NCBI RefSeq assembly: GCF_003544875.1 | Contig: NZ_CP032093.1 | Location: forward strand, 2,232,001 to 2,296,000 | Origin: Vibrio alfacsensis | GTDB lineage: Bacteria > Pseudomonadota > Gammaproteobacteria > Enterobacterales > Vibrionaceae | Direction: 5' to 3' | Length of the DNA stretch: 64,000 nt | Shown: positions 39,161 through 48,587 of the stretch, one piece after another | How positions within the stretch are numbered: position 1 is the first letter of the stretch | Layout: each line of letters starts with the position of its first letter | Position numbers and translations under genes: made by a program | The notes under the pieces: generated by a model | Database searches by the model: none | What the model saw: only the letters and a program-made list of their open reading frames with translations | Told to the model about the DNA's origin: nothing

Positions 39161-40807
39161 TTACAGGCCTGCGGCTACAAACACTTGGTTAACAATTTCT
39201 TGTGCTTCTGCTTCAATTTGCTTGAGGTGCTCTTCACCTTTGAAACTTTCACAGTAAATTTTGTAAATGTCTTCTGTGCCTGATGGGCGAGCAGCGAACC
39301 AACCATTGGCTGTCGTTACTTTAAGACCACCAATTGCAGCACCATTACCTGGAGCGTGCGTTAGACGTGCAGTGATTGCATCACCCGCTAGTGTTTCCGC
39401 TGCAACCATTTCTGGTGACAACTTCTTCAATACGTCTTTTTGTGGGCCATTCGCTACAGCTTGAATACGGTTGTACTTAGACTCGCCATGCTTAGCAGCC
39501 AACTCTTCATAGTAGTCTTGTGGGTTCTTACCTGTTACTGCCGTGATCTCTGCTGCTAGAAGACATAGCAAGATACCATCTTTGTCTGTTGACCAAGGCG
39601 TGCCATCTTTACGAAGGAAAGACGCACCCGCACTTTCTTCACCGCCAAAACCAAACTTACCAGTGTATAGGCCATCAACAAACCATTTGAAACCAACAGG
39701 TACTTCGCAAAGCTCGCGACCTAGATCAGCCACAACACGGTCAATCAGAGCACTTGATACTAGCGTTTTACCAACAGCAACGTCTTTACCCCACGCATCA
39801 CGATGACGGTATAGGTAATCGATACACACTGCTAGAAAGTGGTTCGGGTTCATCAAACCTTTTGGCGTTACGATACCATGACGGTCATAGTCAGGGTCGT
39901 TACCAAATGCCAAGTCGTATTCATCTTTAAGTGCCAATAAACCTGCCATTGCGTAAGGCGAAGAACAGTCCATACGCACTACGCCATCTTTGTCTAGAGA
40001 CATGAATTGGAAAGATGGATCAATCGCTTCACTCACTAGTGTGAGGTCTAGGTTGTATACCTTGCCAATTTGACGCCAGTAATCGATACCGCTGCCACCT
40101 AGTGGATCAACACCAATCTTAATATTTGCTTTCTGAATGGCTTCCATATCGATAACGTTCACTAGATCATCGATGTATGGTTTCACCAAGTCCATCTCGA
40201 CAAATAGATCCGATGCTTTCGCTTCTGCTAATGGTAGGCGTTTAACGCCTTGCAAACCTTCAGCAATCAGAGCGTTCGCACGATCTTCGATCGCTTGAGT
40301 TAGTTCAGCCTCTGCTGGGCCACCATGCGTCGGGTTGTATTTGATACCGCCATCTTGTGGTGGGTTGTGAGATGGTGTAATTACGATACCATCTGCTTTG
40401 TCATCGTGCGTGATGTTGTAAGTTAATATCGCATGGGAAATACCCGGCGTTGGTGTGTAGCCATTGTCTTCCTGCACAATCACTTTCACACCATTTGCAA
40501 TCAGCACTTCAATCACACTAGAAAACGCAGGCTCCGACAACGCATGCGTGTCTTTACCCACAAACAGTGGACCCGTTGTACCTTGCTCAGCACGAACTTC
40601 CGCTACCGCTTGAGCAATCGCTAAAATGTGGTTTTCGTTAAAGGTGTGCTTATCTGCGGTGCCGCGGTGGCCAGAAGTGCCAAATTGAACTTTGTGTTCT
40701 GCATTCGCCGCATCTGGTTGAAGTAAGAAGTAGTTAGCAACGAGTGCTGGGATATTGTGAAGATCTTCCTGCTGCGCTTTTTGCCCAGCACGAGGGTGCA
40801 TAGCCAT
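39161..40807 (-). CDS. pgm: Phosphoglucomutase (alpha-D-glucose phosphate-specific)
   Basis: A 548-residue enzyme interconverting glucose-1-phosphate and glucose-6-phosphate. The phosphoserine loop is [15 protein letters not shown] (about 140-154), the metal loop [11 protein letters not shown] (three Asp) and the sugar-binding loop [11 protein letters not shown]. The phosphate-binding loop [14 protein letters not shown] closes the protein. I start at 40807 ([11 protein letters not shown]) since AAGG immediately abuts the upstream ATG at 40816. It follows seqA on the same strand (82 bases), the conserved seqA-pgm pair. Confidence 0.96.
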   Translation of the reverse strand: MAMHPRAGQKAQQEDLHNIPALVANYFLLQPDAANAEHKVQFGTSGHRGTADKHTFNENHILAIAQAVAEVRAEQGTTGPLFVGKDTHALSEPAFSSVIEVLIANGVKVIVQEDNGYTPTPGISHAILTYNITHDDKADGIVITPSHNPPQDGGIKYNPTHGGPAEAELTQAIEDRANALIAEGLQGVKRLPLAEAKASDLFVEMDLVKPYIDDLVNVIDMEAIQKANIKIGVDPLGGSGIDYWRQIGKVYNLDLTLVSEAIDPSFQFMSLDKDGVVRMDCSSPYAMAGLLALKDEYDLAFGNDPDYDRHGIVTPKGLMNPNHFLAVCIDYLYRHRDAWGKDVAVGKTLVSSALIDRVVADLGRELCEVPVGFKWFVDGLYTGKFGFGGEESAGASFLRKDGTPWSTDKDGILLCLLAAEITAVTGKNPQDYYEELAAKHGESKYNRIQAVANGPQKDVLKKLSPEMVAAETLAGDAITARLTHAPGNGAAIGGLKVTTANGWFAARPSGTEDIYKIYCESFKGEEHLKQIEAEAQEIVNQVFVAAGL

Positions 40808-40898
40808 GTTTGACATCCTTTCTAAAATATACTTACAAAATCAAAAGCCTCATAATATCCGCTAAACGCTACACATTATGAGGCTTCTATCAGGTTTC

Positions 40899-41441
40899 TT
40901 AAATTGAACCTGTCACTTTTTCTATTAAGTCCGGTTGGAATTCCATATTAGCCATCACTTGTTCAACCATTTGTCGTTTACGACTGGTATTGTTATTCGT
41001 GATTACCCAAAACGGTGTTCCTGGGATTGCTTTTGGTTTGGTAGTATTGCCATTCGCCAATAGCGTTTCTTCATTGTCAGCAAAGTAAACACGCTTGCGT
41101 CCTTTTACTTTGGTCGCCTGAGAGAAACCCTCTGGATTCAATTGATGTAAGGTTGATAGCACCAACATGAAGCGGTCAATCGCTTTCTTTAATCCGGCAA
41201 ATTCATCAGAAATCAGCAGAGAACGCATCTCTTTCACTAAGTCTACAGAATCTGTTTTACCCGCATCTTTACTTACTACAATACCTTGAGGCTGCTCGAT
41301 AACAGGAGCAAGTTCTGCTTCCTGCAACTGGCCATCAAGGTTTAAAAGGCGTCGCAAAATATCCGAGGCGCTTTCACCGATATGCATAGTTTGACTTGCA
41401 ATAAAACGGTATAGATCCTCATCAACCTCAATTGTTTTCAT
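40899..41441 (-). CDS. seqA: Negative modulator of replication initiation SeqA
   Basis: A 180-residue protein that binds hemimethylated GATC sites, sequesters oriC after firing and organises new DNA. The N-terminal ribbon-helix-helix-like oligomerisation domain is MKTIEVDEDLYRFIASQTMH (1-20) plus GESASDILRRLL. The C-terminal DNA-binding domain has FWVITNNNTSRKRQMVEQVM, which contains the conserved Asn and Thr contacts with the methylated adenine. Divergent from a ybfF-like esterase and followed by pgm, as in E. coli. Confidence 0.96.
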   Translation of the reverse strand: MKTIEVDEDLYRFIASQTMHIGESASDILRRLLNLDGQLQEAELAPVIEQPQGIVVSKDAGKTDSVDLVKEMRSLLISDEFAGLKKAIDRFMLVLSTLHQLNPEGFSQATKVKGRKRVYFADNEETLLANGNTTKPKAIPGTPFWVITNNNTSRKRQMVEQVMANMEFQPDLIEKVTGSI

Positions 41442-41533
41442 TCGCTTTTCACATTCTCAATGTTTAAACTCTGGGGGATTATAACGAGATCCTCACGGAT
41501 ACTCCACGTTAAACCCATCACGAATAAGATAAA

Positions 41534-42300
41534 ATGTCAGCATTGCTCAACTATAAACAAGAAGGCCAAGGCCAAACGGTTGTTTTGATTCATGGATTGT
41601 TTGGAAGTTTCAGTAATCTTGGCTTACTGGCACGCGATCTTTCACAAGATCATTCCGTGATCAGTATTGATCTGCGAAATCATGGTTTGTCATTTCATAC
41701 CAATGTTCATGATTATCCTTCCATGGCGCAAGATGTCGTTGATTTACTTACCCATTTAAACGTCCAATCTGCACTCGTGATAGGACACTCTATGGGAGGC
41801 AAAGTCGCCATGAAAGTCGCTGATATTGCTCCACAACTGGTCAAACAGCTTATGGTCTTGGATATCGCTCCAGTGGCATACGATACGAATCGCCATGAGA
41901 ATGTGTTTAGTGGACTTCAAGCGGTAATCGCAGAGCAACCGACTAACCGACAACAGGCGATGACGATTCTCGCTCAACATATCGAGATCGACGGCGTTAG
42001 GCAGTTTTATCTAAATCACTATTTAATAATGACGGCAAAATGGATTGGCGTTTTAATGTAGGTAGCTTACTTAGAAATTACACCAACATTATCGGATGGG
42101 AAGAGATTACTCCAACTGGTATCCCCACTCTGTTCATTAAAGGTGGCGATTCAGATTATCTCATGCCCGAGCATCAACCAGCAGTGAAGCGACAATTTAA
42201 TAATGCAAAAGCGCACATTATCGCCAATACTGGGCACTGGTTACATGCAGAAAAACCAGCTGAAGTTCTACGCGTGATCAGGAAACACATTTCAAGTTAA
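41534..42300 (+). pseudogene. ybfF: YbfF-like alpha/beta hydrolase (esterase), frame broken by one base (probably intact)
   Basis: As read, a 175-residue piece stops at 42061 and an 86-residue piece follows. Adding one T to the T4 run at 42005-42008 joins them as VRQFLSKSLFNNDGKMDWRF, 255 residues, the usual size. Motifs: LIHGLFGS oxyanion loop (about 19-26), nucleophile GHSMGGK (Ser about 87), LDIAPVAY after it, and catalytic His in NTGHWLHAEKP. YbfF of E. coli hydrolyses short- and long-chain acyl-CoA or palmitoyl esters in vitro. Divergent from seqA as in E. coli. I consider the shift a sequence error. Confidence 0.9.
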
Positions 42301-42412
42301 CAAATTAGAAAAACAACGCCAGAATATTGAAATAACCCCTCTCGTAGTCCATTAACTTTACGGATTAACAGTGGTATAGTGCGGCCAAGAATTTTTGGCA
42401 TAAAGGATGACT

Positions 42413-42634
42413 ATGCTATACGACTATATGGATATGCTCGAGTCTATTGGGCTTGATCTTCTTTTTGCTGCTATCTTCTTTTTCATTGGGATGGCAATAA
42501 AAGATGTTCTGAAAGAAGGTAATGTACCGGTTTTCGGTCGTCGTATTGTGTGGTTAGTTCTTTTCCTTGGCTGTGCTGGTTTCATTGCTAAAGGCATTAT
42601 TCAACTCAGCTGGGAAGGTTCGGGGCTAGGCTAA
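42413..42634 (+). CDS. DUF2788 small membrane protein
   Basis: A 73-residue protein with two hydrophobic segments (about 13-33, LDLLFAAIFFFIGMAI, and 43-63, IVWLVLFLGCAGFIAKGI) split by a charged loop KDVLKEGNVPVFGRR. It matches the DUF2788 family, which commonly precedes fldA. Of two ATGs the second (42413) has AAGG 6 bases ahead. Function unknown. 50 bases before fldA, likely cotranscribed. Confidence 0.85.
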   Translation: MLYDYMDMLESIGLDLLFAAIFFFIGMAIKDVLKEGNVPVFGRRIVWLVLFLGCAGFIAKGIIQLSWEGSGLG

Positions 42635-42684
42635 TTACCGCTCCGCCATCGCCAGTAACAAAACAATGTAAAGGTATAGACTCT

Positions 42685-43218
42685 ATGGCAAGTGTAGGTA
42701 TCTTCTTCGGTAGCGACACAGGTAATACTGAAGCCGTTGCAAAGATGATTCAAAAGCAACTAGGTAAACAACTAGTTCACGTTCAAGACATCGCAAAAAG
42801 CAGCAAAGAAGACATTGATAACTTTGATCTTCTTCTTTTAGGTATCCCTACTTGGTACTACGGTGAAGCGCAATGTGATTGGGATGATTTCTTCCCAGAA
42901 CTTGAACAAATCGACTTCTCAACCAAGCTGGTTGCAATCTTTGGTTGTGGTGATCAAGAAGATTACGCAGAGTACTTCTGTGATGCTATGGGTACTGTAC
43001 GCGACATCGTTGAAGCGAAAGGCGGCACTATCCTAGGCCACACTTCAACAGACAGTTACGAGTTCGAAGCATCGAAAGCGCTAGTTGAAGGCGACGACAG
43101 CCAATTTGTTGGTCTATGTATTGACGAAGATCGTCAACCAGAGCTAACAGAACAACGCGTTGAGAACTGGGTAAAACAAATCTACGAAGAAATGTGCCTA
43201 GCTGAACTCGAAGGTTAA
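42685..43218 (+). CDS. fldA: Flavodoxin 1
   Basis: A 177-residue long-chain flavodoxin. The FMN phosphate loop is SDTGNTEAVAKMI (9-21), and aromatic/acidic FMN-contact loops are PTWYYGEAQCDWDDF (about 56-70) and GCGDQEDYAEYFCDA (about 91-105); the 20-residue insertion of the long class is visible after 120. It donates electrons to enzymes such as IspG/IspH, biotin synthase and ribonucleotide reductase activase. Sits in the conserved DUF2788-fldA-...-fur order. Confidence 0.96.
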   Translation: MASVGIFFGSDTGNTEAVAKMIQKQLGKQLVHVQDIAKSSKEDIDNFDLLLLGIPTWYYGEAQCDWDDFFPELEQIDFSTKLVAIFGCGDQEDYAEYFCDAMGTVRDIVEAKGGTILGHTSTDSYEFEASKALVEGDDSQFVGLCIDEDRQPELTEQRVENWVKQIYEEMCLAELEG

Positions 43219-43233
43219 GAATACATTCTGACA

Positions 43234-43270
43234 TCAAAAGACCTCTATTTCGGAGGTCTTTTTTTTATGC
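43234..43270 (+). terminator. Terminator of fldA
   Basis: AAAGACCTC / GAGGTCTTT stem followed by T8, 20 bases after the fldA stop. Confidence 0.9.
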
Positions 43271-43345
43271 AAAATATCGCAAGTATGGTAGTTATTTAGC
43301 CTCAACTTGATAGCTTTCGCAATTACTAGCAATTACGGTTAACAA

Positions 43346-43845
43346 CTACTGCGCCTCTGTGGCGACCTCTTCTTCACGATACTGAGGCTTTTTCCTCACA
43401 TACAACTTGCGCTGCACTTCAGAAACCACATTTCCGTTTTTATCTTTTACATGTGTGATGAACTCAGGGAAACACTTCTCACCATTTCGCGTCAATTGGT
43501 AGATTTCATCAAGCATACTGTCTGTGACTTCAAAATCGGCAAACAAGTCACTCTGCCCAGGCTTAATAAAATTGATGCTGGCTTCTTTATCCCATACGTA
43601 ATATTCCTCACGTAAAATACCCATCAGCATTAATGAATAAATTGGGTCAGTCAGTGAAAAAATACTCCCCCCATACTGAGTCCGATTCGCATTTTTATTC
43701 CACCATCGAAGCTTCAGACGAACTTTAACCACTCTAAAATCATCAGAAATATGTAAGATTTTAATACCTGCCCCAAAATGGCGGCCAAATATTGAGCGAA
43801 AACTTTACTATCCCTGGCATATATTTTTTCAAGTCGCTTATTCAT
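43346..43845 (-). pseudogene. DUF4442 hotdog-fold protein (putative acyl-CoA thioesterase), frame broken by one base
   Basis: The N-terminal piece begins MNKRLEKIYARDSKV and stops at 43714; the C-terminal piece runs VKVRLKLRWWNKNANRTQYG to a stop at 43346. Restoring one base in the coding T4 run (plus A4, 43799-43802) gives VFRSIFGRHFGAGIKILHIS, then SDDFRVVKV, making 166 residues. The core motif NRTQYGGSIFSLTDPIYSLM is the hotdog helix of the DUF4442 / YiiD-C-like thioesterase group. Substrate unknown. It sits convergently after fldA and divergent from fur. A WPPF-like stretch in another frame is discussed and rejected elsewhere. Confidence 0.8.
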
Positions 43846-43984
43846 ACCTATCCATAGTATTTTCGATTCAATGTTATCAATTTGTAACTGGTCTGATCTG
43901 TAATATAATCGACCCGTTTCCAATTTACAAAAAGAATCTATTAACCCTTTGAAGTTCGTGGTTTAATGTTCACGGTGCTTCGCC

Positions 43985-43990
43985 TATAAT
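43985..43990 (+). promoter_or_regulatory. -10 hexamer TATAAT of the fur promoter
   Basis: Exact TATAAT about 55 bases before the fur ATG; the -35 at 17 bases spacing is poor (TTTAAT), so activator help is possible. Context supports fur. Confidence 0.5.
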
Positions 43991-44044
43991 GGTAAGCATA
44001 TTAAATTCTGTTAAATCGCTGCAGATGATCCAACGGGAAAGTAT

Positions 44045-44494
44045 ATGTCAGATAATAATCAGGCGCTGAAGGATGCGGGCTTAAAAGTAACCCTTCCAAG
44101 GCTAAAAATTCTAGAAGTACTTCAGCAGCCAGACTGCCAGCACATCAGTGCTGAAGATTTGTACAAAAAGTTGATTGATCTAGGTGAAGAGATAGGTCTT
44201 GCAACAGTTTATCGTGTACTCAACCAGTTTGATGATGCTGGTATTGTCACTCGTCACCACTTCGAAGGTGGTAAATCCGTATTTGAATTGTCAACTCAAC
44301 ATCACCATGACCACCTTGTGTGTCTTGATTGCGGTGAAGTTATTGAGTTTTCTGATGACGTGATTGAACAACGTCAACGCGAAATTGCGGCTAAATACAA
44401 CGTGAAGCTAACAAACCACAGCCTTTACCTTTACGGTAAATGTGGTGACGGATCGTGTAAACAGAACCCTGACGCACACAAGCCAAACAAATAG
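44045..44494 (+). CDS. fur: Ferric uptake regulator Fur
   Basis: A 149-residue iron-responsive repressor. The winged-helix N-domain has VTLPRLKILEVLQQPDCQHI and GLATVYRVLNQFDDAGIV (recognition helix about 50-68). The metal/dimer domain contains HHHDHLVCLDCGEVIEF (His cluster and two Cys, about 87-103) and a final CGDGSC pair. It probably controls feoABC in this same window. A TATAAT -10-like hexamer lies at 43985-43990, about 55 bases upstream of the ATG. Confidence 0.97.
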   Translation: MSDNNQALKDAGLKVTLPRLKILEVLQQPDCQHISAEDLYKKLIDLGEEIGLATVYRVLNQFDDAGIVTRHHFEGGKSVFELSTQHHHDHLVCLDCGEVIEFSDDVIEQRQREIAAKYNVKLTNHSLYLYGKCGDGSCKQNPDAHKPNK

Positions 44495-44522
44495 AATCGA
44501 GAACGTTTCTAAAATAAATGTT

Positions 44523-44555
44523 TTAAACGCTGGCAATGGTCAGCGTTTTTTTTGA
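44523..44555 (+). terminator. Terminator of fur
   Basis: AAACGCTG / CAGCGTTT stem with an eight-base loop, followed by T8. Confidence 0.82.
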
Positions 44556-44556
44556 T

Positions 44557-44592
44557 ATAAAAAACGCCAGCGATTAAGCTGGCGTTTTTATA
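44557..44592 (-). terminator. Terminator of glnS
   Basis: AAACGCCAGC / GCTGGCGTTT stem with T-rich sides (minus strand TTTTTTATATC), just past the glnS stop and directly beside the fur terminator. Confidence 0.85.
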
Positions 44593-44621
44593 GCAATTAT
44601 TTTTTCAGCAGTTAACTGAGA

Positions 44622-46292
44622 TTATTGATTCTCAATTTTCGCCCAGGTGTCACGTAGACCAACCGTACGGTTGAACACTAACTTCTCTGCTGAAGAATCT
44701 TTTGAATCTGCACAGAAATAGCCCATACGTTCAAACTGGAAGCCTTGCTCAGCTTCTGCAGCCACCAAACTTGGCTCAACAAAACCGTTAAGAACCACAA
44801 GTGATTCTGGGTTAATTGTCGCAGCAAAGTCATTTGCAGCCGCTGGGTTAGCAACAGTAAACAAACGATCGTATAAACGAATTTCAGCTGGTAAGCCTTT
44901 ATCCGCAGATACCCAGTGAATAACACCTTTTACTTTACGGCCATCTGCAGGGTTTTTACCTAGCGTGTCCGCATCATAAGTACAGTAAATCGTTGTAATG
45001 TTACCCTCTGCATCTTTCTCGATACGTTCCGCTTGGATAACGTATGCGCCACGCAGACGAACTTCTTTACCTAGAACTAAACGCTTGTACTTCTTATTCG
45101 CTTCTTCGCGGAAGTCTTCACGCTCAATCCAAACTTCGCGAGTAAATGGTACTTCACGCTCGCCCATTTCAGGCTTGTTTGGATGGTTAGCAACAGTCAG
45201 TGTTTCTACCGCACCTTCTTCGAAGTTTTCGATAACGATTTTTACTGGATCTAAAACCGCCATTGCACGTGGTGCATTTTCGTTTAGATCGTCACGAATA
45301 CAAGATTCTAGTGAACCGAACTCAATCATGTTCTCTTGTTTCGTTACACCGATACGCTTACAGAATTCACGGATAGATGCAGGTGTGAAACCACGACGAC
45401 GTAGACCAGAAACGGTTGGCATACGAGGGTCATCCCAACCATCAACTAATTTCTCAGTCACAAGTTGGTTTAGTTTACGTTTAGACATCACCGTGTATTC
45501 AAGGTTCAAACGGCTGAATTCGTACTGGTGTGGACGACAATCAATCGTAATGTTCTCAAGTACCCAATCGTACAAACGACGGTTGTCCATGAACTCTAGT
45601 GTACAAATAGAGTGCGTAATGCCCTCTAATGCGTCAGAGATACAGTGTGTGAAGTCGTACATTGGGTAAATGCACCACTTGTCACCCGTTTGGTGGTGAG
45701 TCGCAAAACGTACACGGTAGATCACTGGGTCACGCATTACCATGAATGACGAACCCATATCGATCTTCGCACGAAGACACGCTTTACCCTCTTCGAATTC
45801 ACCTGCACGCATTTTTTCAAATAGCGCTAGGTTTTCTTCGATTGGGCGATCGCGGTAAGGGCTTGGTTTACCCGGCGCCGTTAGCGTACCACGGTATTCA
45901 CGAATCTGCTCTGGACTTAGCTCATCAACATACGCTAAGCCTTTATTAATCAATTCAATTGCATATTCGTAAAGCTTATCGAAGTAGTTTGATGAGTAAC
46001 ATACTTCACCATCCCATTCGAAGCCCAACCAGTTTACATCTTTCTTGATAGACTCAACGTATTCGATGTCTTCTTTTTCAGGGTTTGTATCGTCGAAACG
46101 CAAGTTACATTGACCCTGGTAGTCCTGAGCAATACCGAAGTTCAAACAGATAGACTTAGCATGACCGATGTGCAGGTAGCCATTTGGCTCCGGCGGAAAT
46201 CGAGTATGCACGCTAGTGTGTTTACCATCCGCTAGATCTTTATCAATGATCTGGCGAATAAAGTTTGATGGACGAGCATCAGTTTCACTCAT
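44622..46292 (-). CDS. glnS: Glutaminyl-tRNA synthetase
   Basis: A 556-residue class I synthetase. HIGH is at 41-44 within [15 protein letters not shown] and the KMSKS loop is [13 protein letters not shown] (about 268-275). The acceptor-binding region includes [19 protein letters not shown]; the C-terminal beta-barrels that read the anticodon follow ([19 protein letters not shown]). Length equals the E. coli enzyme. The 234-base leader shared with the nagE terminator carries two hairpins (46334-46363 and 46387-46410). Confidence 0.97.
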   Translation of the reverse strand: MSETDARPSNFIRQIIDKDLADGKHTSVHTRFPPEPNGYLHIGHAKSICLNFGIAQDYQGQCNLRFDDTNPEKEDIEYVESIKKDVNWLGFEWDGEVCYSSNYFDKLYEYAIELINKGLAYVDELSPEQIREYRGTLTAPGKPSPYRDRPIEENLALFEKMRAGEFEEGKACLRAKIDMGSSFMVMRDPVIYRVRFATHHQTGDKWCIYPMYDFTHCISDALEGITHSICTLEFMDNRRLYDWVLENITIDCRPHQYEFSRLNLEYTVMSKRKLNQLVTEKLVDGWDDPRMPTVSGLRRRGFTPASIREFCKRIGVTKQENMIEFGSLESCIRDDLNENAPRAMAVLDPVKIVIENFEEGAVETLTVANHPNKPEMGEREVPFTREVWIEREDFREEANKKYKRLVLGKEVRLRGAYVIQAERIEKDAEGNITTIYCTYDADTLGKNPADGRKVKGVIHWVSADKGLPAEIRLYDRLFTVANPAAANDFAATINPESLVVLNGFVEPSLVAAEAEQGFQFERMGYFCADSKDSSAEKLVFNRTVGLRDTWAKIENQ

Positions 46293-46333
46293 CTATAGCA
46301 CCTCAAAATATTAGTATTGTCAGAGAAAACGGA

Positions 46334-46410
46334 ACTCTGCAGCCAAGGTTGGTTTTGCAGAGTGCATTGTTCCTAATGATCCACAATTCTTGTCGATTAG
46401 ACAACAAGAA
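46334..46410. other. Two hairpins in the glnS leader
   Basis: ACTCTGCA / TGCAGAGT (46334-46363, with an inner CCAA/TTGG pairing) and TTCTTGT / ACAAGAA (46387-46410). Neither has a T-run. They may be leader structures or operator dyads of glnS. Confidence 0.45.
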
Positions 46411-46474
46411 CCGTCCTTAAAACGACAATATTTCTCTACTTAGCTAAGCAATAACGTGGATTTCATTCATATAG

Positions 46475-46508
46475 ACAAAAAAAGACCTCCCGTGGGAGGT
46501 CTTTATAG
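46475..46508 (-). terminator. Terminator of nagE
   Basis: AAAGACCTCCC / GGGAGGTCTTT stem; on the minus strand it is followed by TTTTTTTGTC, about 20 bases past the nagE stop. Confidence 0.9.
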
Positions 46509-46526
46509 AGAGTCGTTAAGATGTAA

Positions 46527-48101
46527 TTAAGGAAGTTTTACATCTGATAGGTCTTCACCTGCACCGATTGCTTTCATTTCACCAGCAACGATTTCAGCAA
46601 GAGGACCAAGGATTACTTGTAGGTTATTTTCACCTAGTTTAACCACACCTTTCGCGCCTAATTTCTTAAGTACTGCTTCGTCAGCAACAGAGCGGTCTTT
46701 CAGCGTTAGACGTAGACGAGTGATACACGCGTCGATTGAAGTTAGGTTATCGTGACCACCTAGTGCTTTTAGGTATTGACGTGCTAGGTCACCTTTTTTC
46801 GCATCACCTGCAGCTGGTGCCGCTGGCGCTTCGTCGTCGTCTTCACGACCTGGAGATTTCAGGTTGAAAGCGCGGATTGCGAAGCTGAATGTGAAGAAGT
46901 ATAGAGCACCGAAGCCTAGACCTACTGCGAACAATACTAGTGGCTTAGTTGCTAGGCCGTAGTTCAGTACGAAGTCGATTAGACCTGCAGAGAAACCAAA
47001 GCCGTGTAGCGTGCCAAGCATGTTTGCAATTACTAGAGATAGACCTGTAAATACTGCGTGGATTGCGTATAGAGCAGGCGCTAGGAATACGAACATGAAC
47101 TCTAGAGGCTCAGTGATACCTGTTAGGAATGAACAGAATGCTACTGAGAATAGTGCACCACCAACTTGGCTACGTTTCTCAACTGGTGCAGCTAGGTACA
47201 TAGCTAGCGCCGCACCTGGTAGACCGAACATCATTACAGGGAAGAAACCGTTCATGAATACACCAGCACTCTTATCACCACCGAAGAAGCGGTGTAGGTC
47301 ACCAGATTTCAGAGTTTCAGTTACTTCTTTAACTGTTGCTGTGATTTCTGGAGTTACAGAGTTAGCGAATTCGAATGTGTGAGTTTGACCAGCAACAAGA
47401 GTCTTAGCTAGAGCTGGGTCAACACAAAGTTGTTGTAGAGCAGGAAGCGCTTGACCAGCAGCTGTTGCGCCAGAAACTAGCACTTCTTGACACGTACCCA
47501 TACCGAACCAGAAGTAAGAGTTTAGTACGTGGTGTAGACCTACAGGGATAAGTGCACGGTTAAGCGTACCGTATACAAACTGACCAATAGCACCAGAAGT
47601 AGAAACTGCGTGTGCTAGCGCGTCAAGACCACCTTGGATTGTTGGCCATACAACACCAGCAATTGCACCAGCTACTAGCGAGAATAGACCCGCCATGATT
47701 GGTACTAGACGTTTGCCAGAGAAGAATGCCAACCACTCTGGAAGACGAGTAGCGTGGAAAGCGTTGTAAGAGTGACCAGCGATGATACCTGCAATGATAC
47801 CGCCGAAGAATGACATATTAACGCTTGCATCGATTGTCGCTGCAGTAGCGGTTAGTACGAAGTAAGCAACTGCACCAGCAAGACCAGCTGCACCTTGACC
47901 ATCTTTAGAAAGACCGATCGCGATACCTAAACCGAATAATAGTGGTAGTTGACTAAAGATTGCGTTACCAGCAGATGCCATAAACGCGATATCTAACAGG
48001 TCAGGTTGACCCAAACGTAGTAAAAGCGCTGCAACTGGAAGCGTTGCGATAGGAAGCATAAGAGCTTTACCTAACTTCTGCGCGTATCCAAGAATATTCA
48101 C
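46527..48101 (-). CDS. nagE: N-acetylglucosamine-specific PTS enzyme IICB
   Basis: A 524-residue phosphotransferase transporter. The membrane IIC domain (about 1-390) contains ALIPVGLHHVLNSYFWFG and GFFPVMMFGLPGAALAMYL, followed by an Ala/Pro linker and the IIB domain (about 430-520) with the phosphorylated Cys in TSIDACITRLRLTLKD. Unlike E. coli NagE there is no IIA domain, so the phosphate must come from a separate IIA (Crr-like) protein. It imports GlcNAc as GlcNAc-6-phosphate for NagA. Divergent from nagA, with NagC- and CRP-like sites in the gap. Confidence 0.95.
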   Translation of the reverse strand: MNILGYAQKLGKALMLPIATLPVAALLLRLGQPDLLDIAFMASAGNAIFSQLPLLFGLGIAIGLSKDGQGAAGLAGAVAYFVLTATAATIDASVNMSFFGGIIAGIIAGHSYNAFHATRLPEWLAFFSGKRLVPIMAGLFSLVAGAIAGVVWPTIQGGLDALAHAVSTSGAIGQFVYGTLNRALIPVGLHHVLNSYFWFGMGTCQEVLVSGATAAGQALPALQQLCVDPALAKTLVAGQTHTFEFANSVTPEITATVKEVTETLKSGDLHRFFGGDKSAGVFMNGFFPVMMFGLPGAALAMYLAAPVEKRSQVGGALFSVAFCSFLTGITEPLEFMFVFLAPALYAIHAVFTGLSLVIANMLGTLHGFGFSAGLIDFVLNYGLATKPLVLFAVGLGFGALYFFTFSFAIRAFNLKSPGREDDDEAPAAPAAGDAKKGDLARQYLKALGGHDNLTSIDACITRLRLTLKDRSVADEAVLKKLGAKGVVKLGENNLQVILGPLAEIVAGEMKAIGAGEDLSDVKLP

Positions 48102-48183
48102 CTTAAGTTCCCCCTATAGGATTTTATGTTTTGTCGAATGACTTATTTCAGTCGTTCAATTTAGTCGCTATCAGTGTATGATA

Positions 48184-48205
48184 TTAATTTTGCTCCGCAA
48201 ATTAA
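48184..48205. promoter_or_regulatory. NagC-like operator dyad upstream of nagE
   Basis: TTAATTT-N8-AAATTAA, perfect 7-base arms. E. coli NagC sites share the A/T-flanked TTT...AAA dyad form, often with a CG step at the centre, and here the centre is TGCTCCGC. About 83 bases upstream of the nagE start. Confidence 0.6.
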
Positions 48206-48217
48206 AACCTCATTGTT

Positions 48218-48233
48218 TGTGATCATAATCACC
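48218..48233. promoter_or_regulatory. CRP-like site upstream of nagE
   Basis: TGTGA-TCATAA-TCACC matches the CRP consensus TGTGA-N6-TCACA in 9 of 10 conserved positions. CRP-cAMP activates nagE/nagB in E. coli. Confidence 0.65.
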
Positions 48234-48587
48234 AGATTTTGCCCTCACCAAAGGTTTTGCTAGCGGATCATAAAACTTATTTTATTATACAAAAATGGCG
48301 TTTTAAAGATAATATTCTCGCACTTTATGCAAGAAAGAATCAGTGTTACTTTATGTATATTAAAGCTCGATCACTGTAACTTCGCTCTGAGAAATAATCA
48401 TAAATTCGAACTAAATTCCAACTTTTCAGATGGTTACAATGACAACAACATTGATAAAACGCGGCTTGCTGTATGTGGCCTGCTATCTAAATCAGTGATA
48501 CAAACTAAGTAATCCATATGACTCACACAGTCATCACCTAGATAGCACGTCAGAAATTGAATTCTCATTTATAAGGATTAGCTGACT

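Larger units (their letters stand above)
48102..48587. other. 486-base divergent regulatory region nagE / nagA
   Basis: No gene. It is AT-rich and holds a NagC-like dyad (48184-48205) and a CRP-like site (48218-48233) near nagE. A second, weaker AATTCG...AAATT stretch lies near 48402-48417. A 61-codon plus-strand frame (48327-48512) lacks a ribosome site and is not called. Confidence 0.7.

Noticed and set aside
48327..48512. 61-codon ORF in the nagE-nagA gap
   Set aside because: Low-complexity AT-rich frame without a ribosome site inside a regulatory region.
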